DNA of 64,000 nucleotides from Paenibacillus sp. HWE-109 (GCF_022163125.1 NZ_CP091881.1:4216001-4280000), one strand, 5' to 3'; counted from the stretch's first letter, positions 41,795-51,537 are shown. Program-made: numbers and translations. The notes: a model not told the origin generated them from the sequence alone.

Positions 41795-44770
41795 CTAAAC
41801 TTCGTGCCGCTCCACAATCCCGTCCAAACCGTCCGGGATGCGAATCTCCAGCTCTACGCTGCGCGGTGCCCAGACCTGCAGCCGCATCACGCGTCCGTCC
41901 TCCTCGAGCCGCCAGGCGACATCGATGCGTCCTTCCCGCGGCAGCGGCACCGTCCCCCTCGCCCACTGCAAATCAGCGGGCTGTGGAGCTACAACCACCT
42001 TCCGCCAGCCCTTGTCGGCGGACGTAACGCCAAGAACATTCGCACCGAGGAAATAGCCCGGCGCCGAGGACCACGCATGGCAATGGCTGCGCGTGAGCAT
42101 ATCGGGATTCGCGCGATTCTCCTTGAAATTCGGATACATTTCCCAACAGGTCGTCGCATCGTAGTCGATCATTTGCCCAAAATGTTGACGCATATCCATG
42201 ATCATCCGGTCAGTACCGGCACCGCCCAATTTGGCCAAGGCCTCATAGTAGAAGAACGACATAAATGGACTCCCGATTTGCACAAAATCTGCCGGCGGCG
42301 CAAACAAATAACTCCTAAGCTGCTCAGCACGTTCCCCCTCTGGGATCCCGCATAAGTAAGCAATCACCTGCGTCTGCATGCTGAACACAGTCGAAGGTCG
42401 GCCATCCGCATGGATGCAGTCCAGATACGCACCGCGCTCCTGATGCCAGAGATGCTCGTTAATGGCTGCACAGAGCCGCGTGGCTTTAGCATCGTAGGCT
42501 GCCGCTTCTTCGTTATCTCCGACGGCCCTTGCCAAGCCAGCGGCACTGTGCAGCGTTTTGACCAGGATCATATTCTGATGGGTGACAACACCATCGTTCG
42601 GTTGATCAATGGGCGCCCAATCGAGTAGATTCCAGCCCTTGATAAATAATAAGCCGCGTTCATCCAACTTTTGTTCATAATGCTCCAATGTATTTCGAAT
42701 ATGCGGCCACATGTCACGAGCAAACGCTTCATCTCCGGTATGCTCATAGAACTCGCAGCTGGCAAGCGCCCAGAAAAACGTCCAATTGGGGATAACGCTG
42801 CTCCAACCACTCGGAACCTGGTCCACATACAACGGCGTTTGTGTGCGTGACCCGGGAACCAGCCGCAAACAACGCTCCACAATATCGGTCGCGCCAAAGA
42901 CGTAATAATTGACAAGCGCTTCATTCCGGCTATCCCCTACCCAGAAAACCTGCTCATAGGCCGGACAATCTACGAACGTGTCTTCCATACAGAGTCGGGT
43001 CGTGTGCCTGCTAATTTGCCAAATATCATTTAGCAGCGCATCTGAACTTTGAAACCGCCCAATTTCCGCAACGGGGTAGTTGCTTTGCCACATCTGCACA
43101 CCATGAAGCTTCACAGCAGTTGCCGCATTCCTGACAGTCACCATTAAGTAACGGAATCCTCTTCGCACTTGAGACGTATACGATTGACGTCCCTCAGCGC
43201 ATGTATAGCGCAGTGTATTGTCCAAATCGAAGGTGTCCTGCCGCCAGCCGTCCCGCATGTATTCAAAACCGTAGAAATCAAGTACCGTCCCCTCTGAAGC
43301 ATCAACTTCAAACTCAAGGAAACCAGACCATTCCTTGCCAAAATCAATGATAAATTCCGTGTCTGCCCCTTCGTACCAAGGGATCGGCGCTGGGCTTCCA
43401 TTCGGGATGACAGCTTGCTGCAGGCTGTAAGGAATCGGCTGGGTTTCAGCTTCTTTTTTCCAAACACTTAAAGCAAAAACAGAATCCCGGCTTACCAATT
43501 CAAGCGGAAACGGCCGAATCCAGTCCTGATAAAGACTTAGCGCAGAAGAGCTCGCCAAAGATCTAACTTCCTCATAGACCGCAAAATCCGCAAAAGCATC
43601 GGCGTCTAACTTCTCCTTCACCTCACCAACGGATGAAAAGGGATTGAAACCTTTATAGTTTTGCAAAGGCTCCAAGTTATCTTGATGATCTATCGACACA
43701 CAGGAAGCAAATGGGCCAATAGAAATGAAAACGGAATCTGCGCTACCAGCGTCTGACGATGGAGAAATCAACTCAAACGGTGTCTCGCAATCTAAGCCAA
43801 ACTGCAAGGTTCTACCATGATCTACACCCGTTGTTTCAAACAAGAGGAAGTTGTCTCCCGCTTTCAATTGAATCTCTGCATATCGTTCAGGCAAAGTACC
43901 TATATACGCACTTTCTTCCAGCCAAATGCCATTCACACTGCAAGCTTGGACACAGCTAGGCTGAACCAAACCGAGTGTTCCTTTCGCAGCCTTAGCCGTC
44001 CGCACAACTGTCGCCATATAGCCCACGTAACCTACAGGATTAGCATGATTGACACTGTCTGGAACCATCTGATTCCGAACATCGATCGATGCTGTCCAAG
44101 CAACTGGCTTCACTTTATGCAAAGCTTCGATGCGAATTGGCCATATTCGTTCCTCTGTCAAGTATGGGATATCCCGGGGAACTAGCTTACTCCACGGCTC
44201 CATACCGACAACGCCAAGTGCAGATGCAGCTTTCCAGCTATGATCATCGAACGTGTTCTGAACCCACTCCTCCCGCCATACTCTAGCATCCATTCGCTCA
44301 GCAAAGCCTTGCTGGCAGGACATCCGTCCTGAGCGGGTATCGTATCCCTCATACAGAGAGGTTTGCCAGCTGGCATCGGAAACCAGTTCAATCTTCGTTT
44401 GACCTGCCAGCTCGCTTTCCACTTGGACTAACAAGCCGCCTCTTCCCCGCAAATAATAAAAGTTGGACAGACCAAAATGCATGACCAGTACGCTAATCGT
44501 ATTTTGCTGACCTTTGCGAAGCAAATGCTCAATCTCATACGTGTCGTATGCCAGCTCAAATGGCCACGAGCGAACCGGACCGCGTCCAACACGGGTCCCA
44601 TTCACGTACAGAACATACCTGGAATCTGCTGTTAATGACAGCCTGCCTCCGCGCCAGCCTTCTGCGGGCACTTGAAATGTTTTGCGAAAGCAGCGCCATT
44701 CATTGCGCGGGCTTTCTTCTCCCTCTCCCCAAATCCATTGCGCCTGCCAGTTGATCACTGAATCTCCCAT
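41795..44770 (-). CDS. GH78-type alpha-L-rhamnosidase
   Basis: A 991-residue glycoside hydrolase. The N-terminus has beta-sandwich domains seen in rhamnosidases (WIWGEGEESPRNEWRCFRKTFQVP; a carbohydrate-binding stretch FELAYDTYEIEHLL). The (alpha/alpha)6 barrel holds MEDTFVDCPAYEQVFWVGDSRNEAL, corresponding to the GH78 D-C/T-P-x-x-E-Q catalytic motif, then WMQ/WELYPNFKENRANPD-like C-terminal signature WEMYPNFKENRANPDMLTRSHCHAWSSAP. It lacks a signal peptide, so it acts on imported rhamno-oligosaccharides. GGAGG precedes the ATG. An AraC-type regulator gene is divergent next to it. Confidence 0.88.
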   Translation of the reverse strand: MGDSVINWQAQWIWGEGEESPRNEWRCFRKTFQVPAEGWRGGRLSLTADSRYVLYVNGTRVGRGPVRSWPFELAYDTYEIEHLLRKGQQNTISVLVMHFGLSNFYYLRGRGGLLVQVESELAGQTKIELVSDASWQTSLYEGYDTRSGRMSCQQGFAERMDARVWREEWVQNTFDDHSWKAASALGVVGMEPWSKLVPRDIPYLTEERIWPIRIEALHKVKPVAWTASIDVRNQMVPDSVNHANPVGYVGYMATVVRTAKAAKGTLGLVQPSCVQACSVNGIWLEESAYIGTLPERYAEIQLKAGDNFLLFETTGVDHGRTLQFGLDCETPFELISPSSDAGSADSVFISIGPFASCVSIDHQDNLEPLQNYKGFNPFSSVGEVKEKLDADAFADFAVYEEVRSLASSSALSLYQDWIRPFPLELVSRDSVFALSVWKKEAETQPIPYSLQQAVIPNGSPAPIPWYEGADTEFIIDFGKEWSGFLEFEVDASEGTVLDFYGFEYMRDGWRQDTFDLDNTLRYTCAEGRQSYTSQVRRGFRYLMVTVRNAATAVKLHGVQMWQSNYPVAEIGRFQSSDALLNDIWQISRHTTRLCMEDTFVDCPAYEQVFWVGDSRNEALVNYYVFGATDIVERCLRLVPGSRTQTPLYVDQVPSGWSSVIPNWTFFWALASCEFYEHTGDEAFARDMWPHIRNTLEHYEQKLDERGLLFIKGWNLLDWAPIDQPNDGVVTHQNMILVKTLHSAAGLARAVGDNEEAAAYDAKATRLCAAINEHLWHQERGAYLDCIHADGRPSTVFSMQTQVIAYLCGIPEGERAEQLRSYLFAPPADFVQIGSPFMSFFYYEALAKLGGAGTDRMIMDMRQHFGQMIDYDATTCWEMYPNFKENRANPDMLTRSHCHAWSSAPGYFLGANVLGVTSADKGWRKVVVAPQPADLQWARGTVPLPREGRIDVAWRLEEDGRVMRLQVWAPRSVELEIRIPDGLDGIVERHEV

Positions 44771-44891
44771 TTTACAGCCTCCATAAAAAAATGATTGTGT
44801 CTTCTATGACCTTATTTTATGATGAGAGCGTACTCATTTTTAGGGCTTATTCCGACATTCATTAGGGTCTAATCTGCCATCAGGGAGGAAA

Positions 44892-45776
44892 ATGATGACC
44901 ATTAAACGCAGCATTATGGAAACGGCTGGCGAGCAGTTTTTTCTCCCGGATTTACCGTTCTACGTCAACCGTGTTCACGAGTCCTTCGCAATGCTCCAGC
45001 ACACGCACGATTTCATTGAAATCAGCTATGTAGCAGAGGGGAGCGGAGCCCATTACATCGAGAATACCTCGCTGTCTGTATCCAAAGGGGATCTCTTTTT
45101 CATTCCTGTTGGGGTCTCTCACGTGTTCCGGCCATCCTCAACGGCTAACAAAAACCCTCTGGTCGTATACAATTGTCTGTTCACGCAGGATTGGATGGAA
45201 CAGCTTCTAAGCAAACAATCGAAGGGGACCAAAGATGATTTCAATGTCCTTTTCACACAAGCCATCGAGCAATCTTCCTGGTTGTCTTTTAAAGAGAGCA
45301 ACAGTGAATTCCAACCTTTATTCGAACGGCTGCATTTCGAGTATAATGCTCATCTCAGCGGCTTTATGACCATTTTCCAAGCCTGTGTCGCTCAGCTGCT
45401 CGTGTTCATGCACCGTTCGCAGGTCGATCATCCACTGGATATGACGGAGGCGAAGCTGCAAGAACTGGACCGCTTACTTGCGCATATTCGCAGCAATTGC
45501 AGTCACCCTATTTCGCTTACAGCAGCCGCTGCCCGTCTGTCCATCAGTGAACGTCAACTGCATAGGCAGCTGAAGAAACATACGGGAATGTCCTTCACAG
45601 CCTATGTGCAGCAGGCAAGAATCGAGGCTTGCTGCCGCCAACTGCGATTAACAGACCACAAAATCAGTGATATTGCAGCAACGGTTGGGTATCAGGATAT
45701 GAAGTTTTTCAATCAGCTTTTCAAAAAAATGACCGGCGTGACACCTCGCGCTTACCGGCAGCAGCATCGCACCTGA
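44892..45776 (+). CDS. AraC-family regulator beside the rhamnosidase gene
   Basis: A 294-residue AraC regulator. The N-terminal cupin (residues ~25-150: HTHDFIEISYVAEGSGAHYIENTSLSVSKGDLFFIPVGVSHVF) probably binds a sugar. The C-terminal two-HTH domain has ISLTAAAARLSISERQLHRQLKKHTGMSF and ISDIAATVGYQDMKFFNQLFKKMTG. It is divergent from the GH78 gene with a 121-base shared spacer, so control of rhamnoside use is the obvious guess. GGGAGGAAA precedes the start; the next codon is also ATG. Confidence 0.9.
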   Translation: MMTIKRSIMETAGEQFFLPDLPFYVNRVHESFAMLQHTHDFIEISYVAEGSGAHYIENTSLSVSKGDLFFIPVGVSHVFRPSSTANKNPLVVYNCLFTQDWMEQLLSKQSKGTKDDFNVLFTQAIEQSSWLSFKESNSEFQPLFERLHFEYNAHLSGFMTIFQACVAQLLVFMHRSQVDHPLDMTEAKLQELDRLLAHIRSNCSHPISLTAAAARLSISERQLHRQLKKHTGMSFTAYVQQARIEACCRQLRLTDHKISDIAATVGYQDMKFFNQLFKKMTGVTPRAYRQQHRT

Positions 45777-45818
45777 AAAAAGCCCCTCACATCTTTAGAT
45801 GAGAGAGGCTTTTTCAGG
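45772..45818. terminator. bidirectional terminator
   Basis: CCTGAAAAAAGCC pairs with GGCTTTTTCAGG, with inner CTC/GAG and CATCT/AGATG stems. It serves the converging AraC and CE7 genes. Confidence 0.88.
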
Positions 45819-45821
45819 TAC

Positions 45822-46781
45822 TTATAGGCCCAACATGAACTGGATTGTTTTATCGCTGAATCCAGGCAGACCTTCATGGCCGTAATCTGGATACAATTCA
45901 TAGCTTTTTTTGGCTTTAATTTTGTTGTAAGCCGCAAATTGGGTAGAAGGCGGACAAACCGTATCGACTAAACCAACAGCCATCATAACTTCCCCTTGAA
46001 TGCGGTCAGCCAAATATTGGATATCAATATAGCCGAGCTTTGTGAAAATTTCATCTTCCCGCTTATGCTGCGGATCATGACGACGGAAGAAATCCTTCAG
46101 CTCTTGATAGGCATCCTTCGCCAAATCCATCTCCCAGACGCGTTTGTAATCACTTAGGAATGGGTACATCGGCGCCAAACGCTTAACGCGCGGCTCAAGT
46201 GCGGCACAGGCAATCGTCAGAGCTCCGCCTTGCGATCCGCCAATGACACCGACACGCTCAGCATCCACTTCCGGCATATTCATGGCAATACCAGCTAGTT
46301 GAGCGGTATCCAGGAAGATATCACGGAACAACAGTTGATCCGGATGATCGTCTAAACCACGGACAATATGTCCGCGCAGTGTCGTCCCTTTGACGCCGCC
46401 TGCATCTTCGGATAACCCGCCTTGACCACGGCAATCCATGGAAAAGAAGGAATAACCCAGCGCCGCATATTGAATTTTATCAGACCAATCACCAGAGCTG
46501 CCGGAGTAGCCGTGGAATTGAACAACTGCCGGATGTGGGGATGTTGACTGCTTAGGACGCACATATTTCGCATAAATGCGGGCACCTTTTACACCAGTGA
46601 AATAGAGATCAAAACATTCTGCATACGGCACTTGAAACTCGCTTGGGCGAAGCTCGATCTGAGGATCTAGCGCTTTCATTTCAGCAATTGCGCGCTCCCA
46701 ATACGCATCGAAATCTTCCGGACGTGGATTGCGCCCTTCATACGTGACTAGCTTTTCTAACGGTAAATCAACTAATGGCAT
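45822..46781 (-). CDS. CE7-family acetyl esterase (acetyl xylan esterase/cephalosporin-C deacetylase)
   Basis: A 319-residue alpha/beta hydrolase, the usual CE7 length. The oxyanion and early motif is VQFHGYSGSSGDWSD, and RGQGGLSEDAGG follows (CE7 RGQG). The nucleophile Ser is in GVIGGSQGGALTIACAAL. Asp is in VGLVDTVCPPSTQF and His in YPDYGHEGLPGF. It removes acetyl groups from short xylo- or other oligosaccharides inside the cell. It follows the unknown helical protein by 24 bases in the same operon, so both are probably under the LacI-type operator at 48497. Confidence 0.93.
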   Translation of the reverse strand: MPLVDLPLEKLVTYEGRNPRPEDFDAYWERAIAEMKALDPQIELRPSEFQVPYAECFDLYFTGVKGARIYAKYVRPKQSTSPHPAVVQFHGYSGSSGDWSDKIQYAALGYSFFSMDCRGQGGLSEDAGGVKGTTLRGHIVRGLDDHPDQLLFRDIFLDTAQLAGIAMNMPEVDAERVGVIGGSQGGALTIACAALEPRVKRLAPMYPFLSDYKRVWEMDLAKDAYQELKDFFRRHDPQHKREDEIFTKLGYIDIQYLADRIQGEVMMAVGLVDTVCPPSTQFAAYNKIKAKKSYELYPDYGHEGLPGFSDKTIQFMLGL

Positions 46782-46805
46782 TGTACTTCCTCTTTTCTAT
46801 TTTTT

Positions 46806-48458
46806 TCATGTGACCGTGTAGGCTGCAAAATCAACGGGTTGACCATTCACAAGTCTAGTGATTTTCCTATCCGTGCCACAGGTTAAAACCAAAGCTTCCG
46901 CGCTCAAAGTCTTATATGTAAGGCTAAACTCATCATTAGATGTTAGAAAAGCGGGTTGTCTAGAGTTCATGCTGCTTGCAAATTGCTGAAGACTTTCAAT
47001 TCCTTGAGCTTGCGCCGCAAGTAAATCAATCACTTCGACGACAACGGCATTCTGATTGTTAGTACTGGTAACGACAGAACGATCGGATTGCAGCTCTCTT
47101 TGATAAGCCTGCTGAATAAAGATCGCGATCAACACATTGCCGCATAAACCGAACAGGCCGTTAGACATCTCTACCCACTCGCCAATAGGCAAACATCCCC
47201 AAATTTGCTGAGGTTGGTCATCTGGAATAAGATAGGAAGCTATAACCGTGTTGCGATGAAAAAGCACCTCTGTATATTCGCTTTGGTGACGCAAATCTCC
47301 TTCCTTGAATTTGTCGCCAGGGTGAAAAAAGTACAAATGATTTACACCCGCAGCAGCATCCAGCGGCAAGCTGATATCCCAGCGGTGCTGTTCATTGTCA
47401 AATTCAGCAATACGTTCCCAAATCCCGCCTACAGCGAAGTTCTCTGTTAAATATGCATACGTATGCAGAACATCCGCTTCATTGCTCGCTTGTCCTACTT
47501 GCTTCGGCACTTGGCGCTTGATTTCCGTCGCAGCTGAGCGGTTTAGCGCTTTGTCCCTCACGACCGCTGATGCTTCATAAACGAGAAAACCTGCATATTC
47601 CGTGCGCGGCATTACATCTGATAAGCGGAAGTCGCCGAACTGCACATAATCGTGCAGCACATTCGTGTCTCTTGGCATATCATGCGGCCATATCCGCGAG
47701 TGCGAACCTACCCAAGCACCGCCCAAATAATAGGTAGCACGAACGTCCCATAAATAATCCAGCATCTGCGCCAAGGATGTTTGGATGGCTTTATCTTCCG
47801 TTAGCTCCCAAGCACATGTAAAAGCTTGCACCCAGTGCCAAAACCAAGGCAGCGCGCCATACTCCACCATCCCTGTCGTCTTAATTCGGTCAAGTGTCAA
47901 ACACAAGGACTGATAGCCATCCTCTACCAAAGCCTTATCCTCATAAAGCTGTCCGAAAACAAGCTTAGCTGCCGTGTACTTCGCCTCGTGATGATTATAA
48001 GAGGATACTGGCTTCCGATAGAAATTACTTTGATAAATATGCTTCAACACAGTGTCAAAAGAACTGCGCAGCTCGGAATTCATCGCATGTGCATAACGCT
48101 TATAAAAATAAACCATCAAACTGCCCATTAGTTCTACCGGCAGCGTATTCTTCGCTGCCTCTTGCGGGGTAGGCCACAAACTTAATGGCCAATGCCCGTA
48201 AGTCTCGCTCTCTGCACTTTGATCCTGAAGCTCAAGCAAGTGAAATAAGACGTTCTCGGCTTTGCTTTTCGCTGCTTCCCGATCACCGGCAAACGGCAAG
48301 GCTTGATCCTCAGCCGCAGCAAATAAATAGGAGGCATAATAGAAATTGTCCCGTACGTCTTGTTGAAATAGTAATCCGCTATCTAGAAGTGGCTGGTTGT
48401 AGGCCTTATTGGCAATTAACATGATAATCTCATCTTGTCGCTGCTTGACATTCGTCAT
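46806..48458 (-). CDS. uncharacterised protein, probably an alpha-helical sugar-acting enzyme
   Basis: A 550-residue soluble protein, not assigned to a family. The first ~370 residues are mostly helical with regularly spaced Trp/Tyr/His motifs (SYNHHEAKYTAAKLVFGQLYED, LPWFWHWVQAFTCAWELT, GAWVGSHSRIWPHDMPRDTNVLHDYVQFGDFRLSDVMP). This suggests an (alpha/alpha) toroid of the kind found in heparinase-like lyases and glucuronidases. The C-terminal ~170 residues look like a beta-sandwich. No signal peptide. AGGGGGAAG marks the ATG at 48458; a longer frame to 48632 has no site. It lies in an operon with the CE7 esterase and has a LacI-type operator upstream. Confidence 0.7.
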   Translation of the reverse strand: MTNVKQRQDEIIMLIANKAYNQPLLDSGLLFQQDVRDNFYYASYLFAAAEDQALPFAGDREAAKSKAENVLFHLLELQDQSAESETYGHWPLSLWPTPQEAAKNTLPVELMGSLMVYFYKRYAHAMNSELRSSFDTVLKHIYQSNFYRKPVSSYNHHEAKYTAAKLVFGQLYEDKALVEDGYQSLCLTLDRIKTTGMVEYGALPWFWHWVQAFTCAWELTEDKAIQTSLAQMLDYLWDVRATYYLGGAWVGSHSRIWPHDMPRDTNVLHDYVQFGDFRLSDVMPRTEYAGFLVYEASAVVRDKALNRSAATEIKRQVPKQVGQASNEADVLHTYAYLTENFAVGGIWERIAEFDNEQHRWDISLPLDAAAGVNHLYFFHPGDKFKEGDLRHQSEYTEVLFHRNTVIASYLIPDDQPQQIWGCLPIGEWVEMSNGLFGLCGNVLIAIFIQQAYQRELQSDRSVVTSTNNQNAVVVEVIDLLAAQAQGIESLQQFASSMNSRQPAFLTSNDEFSLTYKTLSAEALVLTCGTDRKITRLVNGQPVDFAAYTVT

Positions 48459-48496
48459 AGGTGTCTTCCCCCTTGAAAAATAGGTGTATCTTGAAA

Positions 48497-48512
48497 TTGA
48501 AACGTTTAACCT
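48497..48512. promoter_or_regulatory. LacI-type operator, identical to one upstream of lacI
   Basis: TTGAAACGTTTAACCT, a near-palindrome centred on CG. The identical 16 bases occur at 58112-58127. It lies 39-54 bases upstream of the start at 48458 and in the spacer shared with metN. Confidence 0.75.
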
Positions 48513-48666
48513 CAGTTTATATCCAATTAAATAAGGCGTCAATGCACAATGAAAACGCCATTCCCATATTCTGATGGTTGCTTTCACTGGATAATTTTTA
48601 TAAAATAATTTACCGTTGGTTAAAATATACAATCAACCCATTGGCATGTCCTAGGAGGTATTCACC

Positions 48667-49695
48667 CTGATTCATATCGACAATTTGCAAAAAGTGTATG
48701 CGGATACGCCAGGACGATTGCCGGCGATCGATCGCATCCATTTACATATTAAGCGGGGCGAAATATTCGGCATCATCGGACATTCCGGTGCTGGCAAGAG
48801 CACCTTGCTGCGCTGTGTTAACTTGTTGGAACGGCCTACATCGGGAACCATCCGTATCGATGGTGAAGAAATGATGCGCCTGGATGCCAAGCAGCTGCAA
48901 GCGAAGCGACGGAAAATCGGAATGATATTCCAGCATTTTAATCTGCTCTCTTCCGCTACAGTGGCTGAAAACGTGGCTTTCCCGCTAAAGCTATCCGGTA
49001 TGGGACAAGTCAAGATTCAAGCTCGCATTCAGGAGCTGCTTGAACTGGTCGGCTTGCTGGAACATGCGAGCAAATATCCGAATCAGTTGTCTGGCGGTCA
49101 GAAGCAGCGTGTTGGCATAGCCAGAGCTTTGGCCAATCATCCCGACATTTTGCTATGTGATGAAGCTACTTCCGCTCTGGACCCGCAAACTACGAACGCC
49201 ATTCTCGCCTTACTGCTCGATATTAATCGCAAGTTGGGAATTACTATCCTGCTGATTACACATGAGATGCAGGTCATTCGGGCCATCTGCGATCGTGTTG
49301 CCGTGATGGAGAAAGGCTTGATCGTCGAGACCGGCAATGTGCTGGATGTCTTCCTCAAGCCCCAACACCCTGTGACGAAGGACTTTGTGGGGCAGGTTTC
49401 TGACTTCACAGCGCAGACAAGCAGTGCCCACCTGGCTGTTCCAAGTGATTCTGCTGCCGGAATATTGATTCGCATTACGTATATCGGGCAACAAACGTAC
49501 GAACCGATCCTGTTCGAAATCGTCAAGTCGACGACGGTTTCCTTTGCCATTTTACAAGGTACCATTTCCTCGATGAAAGGCGTTCCTTATGGTCAATTGG
49601 TCGTTCGCCTAACAGGTGGACAGCCCGGCGACACCGAGTTGGTCATCGCCAAACTGCGGCAGGAAGACATTGATGTGGAGGTGATTGCACAATGA
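48667..49695 (+). CDS. metN: methionine ABC transporter ATPase MetN with an apparent CTG start
   Basis: A 342-residue ATPase of the methionine importer. Walker A is GHSGAGKST, the signature is LSGGQKQR, and Walker B is ILLCDEATSALD. Residues ~260-340 form the NIL methionine-sensing domain (IRITYIGQQTYEPILFEIVKSTTVSFAILQGTI). The family N-terminus IHIDNLQKVY is encoded from a CTG at 48667 that has AGGAGG 8 bases ahead. An in-frame TAG lies just before that. The only ordinary start, TTG at 48685, would delete the first strand and has no site. It is coupled to metI by a 4-base overlap. Confidence 0.88.
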   Translation: MIHIDNLQKVYADTPGRLPAIDRIHLHIKRGEIFGIIGHSGAGKSTLLRCVNLLERPTSGTIRIDGEEMMRLDAKQLQAKRRKIGMIFQHFNLLSSATVAENVAFPLKLSGMGQVKIQARIQELLELVGLLEHASKYPNQLSGGQKQRVGIARALANHPDILLCDEATSALDPQTTNAILALLLDINRKLGITILLITHEMQVIRAICDRVAVMEKGLIVETGNVLDVFLKPQHPVTKDFVGQVSDFTAQTSSAHLAVPSDSAAGILIRITYIGQQTYEPILFEIVKSTTVSFAILQGTISSMKGVPYGQLVVRLTGGQPGDTELVIAKLRQEDIDVEVIAQ

Positions 49696-50354
49696 GCATG
49701 ACTTGGGAGATCAACTGGTCGGAGATCATCAAAGCCACTGGCGACACACTTATCATGCTGGGATGGTCCTTGATATTTACTTTCCTTATTGGCATGGCGC
49801 TTGGCATCATTTTGTTTCTTAGCTCCAGAGGTCAGCTGCTGCAAAACTTGCCGCTGTACAGCGTGCTTTCGCTTGTCGTCAACATCCTGCGATCCGTTCC
49901 CTTCGTGATCCTCATGATCTCGGTCTTCCCGATCACCAAGGTGCTCGTGCATACAACCATTGGCGTGAAAGGCGCTATCCCGCCGCTCGTCATTGCGGCC
50001 GCGCCGTTTCTCGCGCGGCTGGTCGAATCTGCGCTGCGCGAAATCGAGAGCGGCGTCATTGAAGCCGCTCAATCGATGGGCGCAACGCCTTGGCAAATCG
50101 TTTGGCGCGTCCTGCTCCCAGAAGCGCGCCCGGGCCTGATCTCCGCCGTTACTGTCACGGCCGTTGCCCTGCTCTCCTACTCAGCCATGTCAGGCGTCGT
50201 CGGAGGCGGCGGACTTGGCGATCTCGCGCTCCGCTACGGCTACATGCGGTTTCGAACAGATATCATGATCGTGACTGTCGTGATCCTTGTGCTCTTCGTC
50301 CAGCTGCTGCAAATGCTGGGGGATCGCCTGGTCACCAAGTTTTCCCGGAAATAA
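49692..50354 (+). CDS. metI: methionine ABC transporter permease MetI
   Basis: A 220-residue membrane protein with five spans. The coupling motif for MetN is EAAQSMGATPWQIVWRVLLPEARPGLISAVT (EAA...G...P type). The end GVVGGGGLGDLALRYGYMRFRTDIM matches MetI. ATGA overlap with metN and the AGGTG site show coupled translation. The part from about 49930 to 50330 is richer in GC than its surroundings but intact. Confidence 0.93.
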   Translation: MSMTWEINWSEIIKATGDTLIMLGWSLIFTFLIGMALGIILFLSSRGQLLQNLPLYSVLSLVVNILRSVPFVILMISVFPITKVLVHTTIGVKGAIPPLVIAAAPFLARLVESALREIESGVIEAAQSMGATPWQIVWRVLLPEARPGLISAVTVTAVALLSYSAMSGVVGGGGLGDLALRYGYMRFRTDIMIVTVVILVLFVQLLQMLGDRLVTKFSRK

Positions 50355-50400
50355 CTGGACATTGTCCATCCTATCAATCCCACCATGGAGGTTATACATC

Positions 50401-51249
50401 GTGAAGAAAATTTCTATATCCATCGTTTCCTTATTTCTGGTGCTTGCCTTAGCTGCTTGCGGGCAAAAGGCAACTGAAACGCCAGCAAGTTCTGCCCCTG
50501 CCGCCTCAACAGCACCTGCGGCTGGCAAAGAAGTAACGCTCAAGGTTGGAGCGTCCTCCGTCCCCCATGCTGAGATCCTGAACAGCGTGAAAGCTAAATT
50601 AAAGACACAAGGCGTTAATTTGGAAGTGATCGAATTCAACGACTATGTGCAGCCGAATGTACAAGTGTTCGAGAAACAGCTGGATGCGAACTTCTTTCAG
50701 CATCAGCCTTATCTAGACCAATTCAACACGGATAAAAAGCAAAACCTCGTGAAAGTCGTCGGCGTCCACATCGAGCCATTCGGTGCGTATTCTCAAAAAG
50801 TGAAAGCAGCCGCTGATTTAAAAGAAGGGGCAACAGTCGCCATCCCCAATGACCCTTCCAATGCAGGTCGTGCGCTTGCTTTGATGGAAAAGAATGGTCT
50901 CATCAAGTTGAAAGACGGCGTCGGCATCAAAGGAACCGTTCAAGATGTCGTGGAAAATGCGAAGAAACTGCAAATCAAGGAACTTGATCCTGCCATGCTG
51001 CCGCGCACCATTGGCGAATTCGATCTCGCCTTAATCAATACGAATTATGCGCTGCAAGCCAATTTATTGCCGACGAAGGATGCGTTGTTTATTGAAGATA
51101 AAAACTCGCCTTACGTCAACATTCTCGTCTCCCGTCCGGACAACAAGGACACCGAAGCGATGCAAAAACTGGCAAAGGAATTGAACTCCGCCGACACGAA
51201 AAAATTCATTGAAGAGAAGTACAAAGGCGCGATTGTCCCTGCTTTCTAA
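50401..51249 (+). CDS. metQ: methionine-binding lipoprotein MetQ
   Basis: A 282-residue NlpA-family binding protein. The signal peptide KKISISIVSLFLVLALAAC ends in a lipobox, so it is a membrane-anchored lipoprotein. Family blocks are VGASSVPHAEILNSVK, VIEFNDYVQPN, DANFFQHQPYLDQFN, GATVAIPNDPSNAGRALALMEKNGLIKL and FDLALINTNYALQANL. The start is a GTG at 50401 with GGAGG upstream; the longer frame from 50287 overlaps metI. No S-box or T-box was found in front of metN. Confidence 0.93.
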   Translation: MKKISISIVSLFLVLALAACGQKATETPASSAPAASTAPAAGKEVTLKVGASSVPHAEILNSVKAKLKTQGVNLEVIEFNDYVQPNVQVFEKQLDANFFQHQPYLDQFNTDKKQNLVKVVGVHIEPFGAYSQKVKAAADLKEGATVAIPNDPSNAGRALALMEKNGLIKLKDGVGIKGTVQDVVENAKKLQIKELDPAMLPRTIGEFDLALINTNYALQANLLPTKDALFIEDKNSPYVNILVSRPDNKDTEAMQKLAKELNSADTKKFIEEKYKGAIVPAF

Positions 51250-51276
51250 AGTTGCTATCGGGCATCGTCGCCCTAA

Positions 51277-51490
51277 AAGATGAGCTTCTTACAAGCGACA
51301 AATCCTATTAGGGGGGAACTAAAGGGCTCTATTTAGGCAAAAAGCGGGGATGCTGAGACATTAGCGGAACTATAGGGTCTTATTTCCACGAAAAATGCTG
51401 AATTTCCCTGCAAACAGCAGAATAGCGCACTGTAGTTCCCTCAAACTCGCTATATTGACACTTTTGGCTAGAATAGCGTACTGTAGTTCC
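51277..51490. repeat. intergenic repeat family, copy B
   Basis: A noncoding stretch closely related to 33436-33650. Shared blocks include TAGCGGAACTA, AGGGTCTTATTTCCACGAAA and TAGCGCACTGTAGTTCCCTC. ACTGTAGTTCC occurs twice here (51429 and 51480). The 51250-51682 spacer has no supported gene. Confidence 0.85.
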
Positions 51491-51537
51491 CTTCTGTCCG
51501 CGAGCAGCCGGGAAACTCCCCAATCACTCTAGAACAT

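Noticed and set aside
48459..48666. SAM riboswitch or T-box in front of metNIQ
   Set aside because: None of the conserved S-box or T-box sequences occurs in the 208-bp spacer; only the LacI-type operator and an AT-rich promoter-like region are seen.
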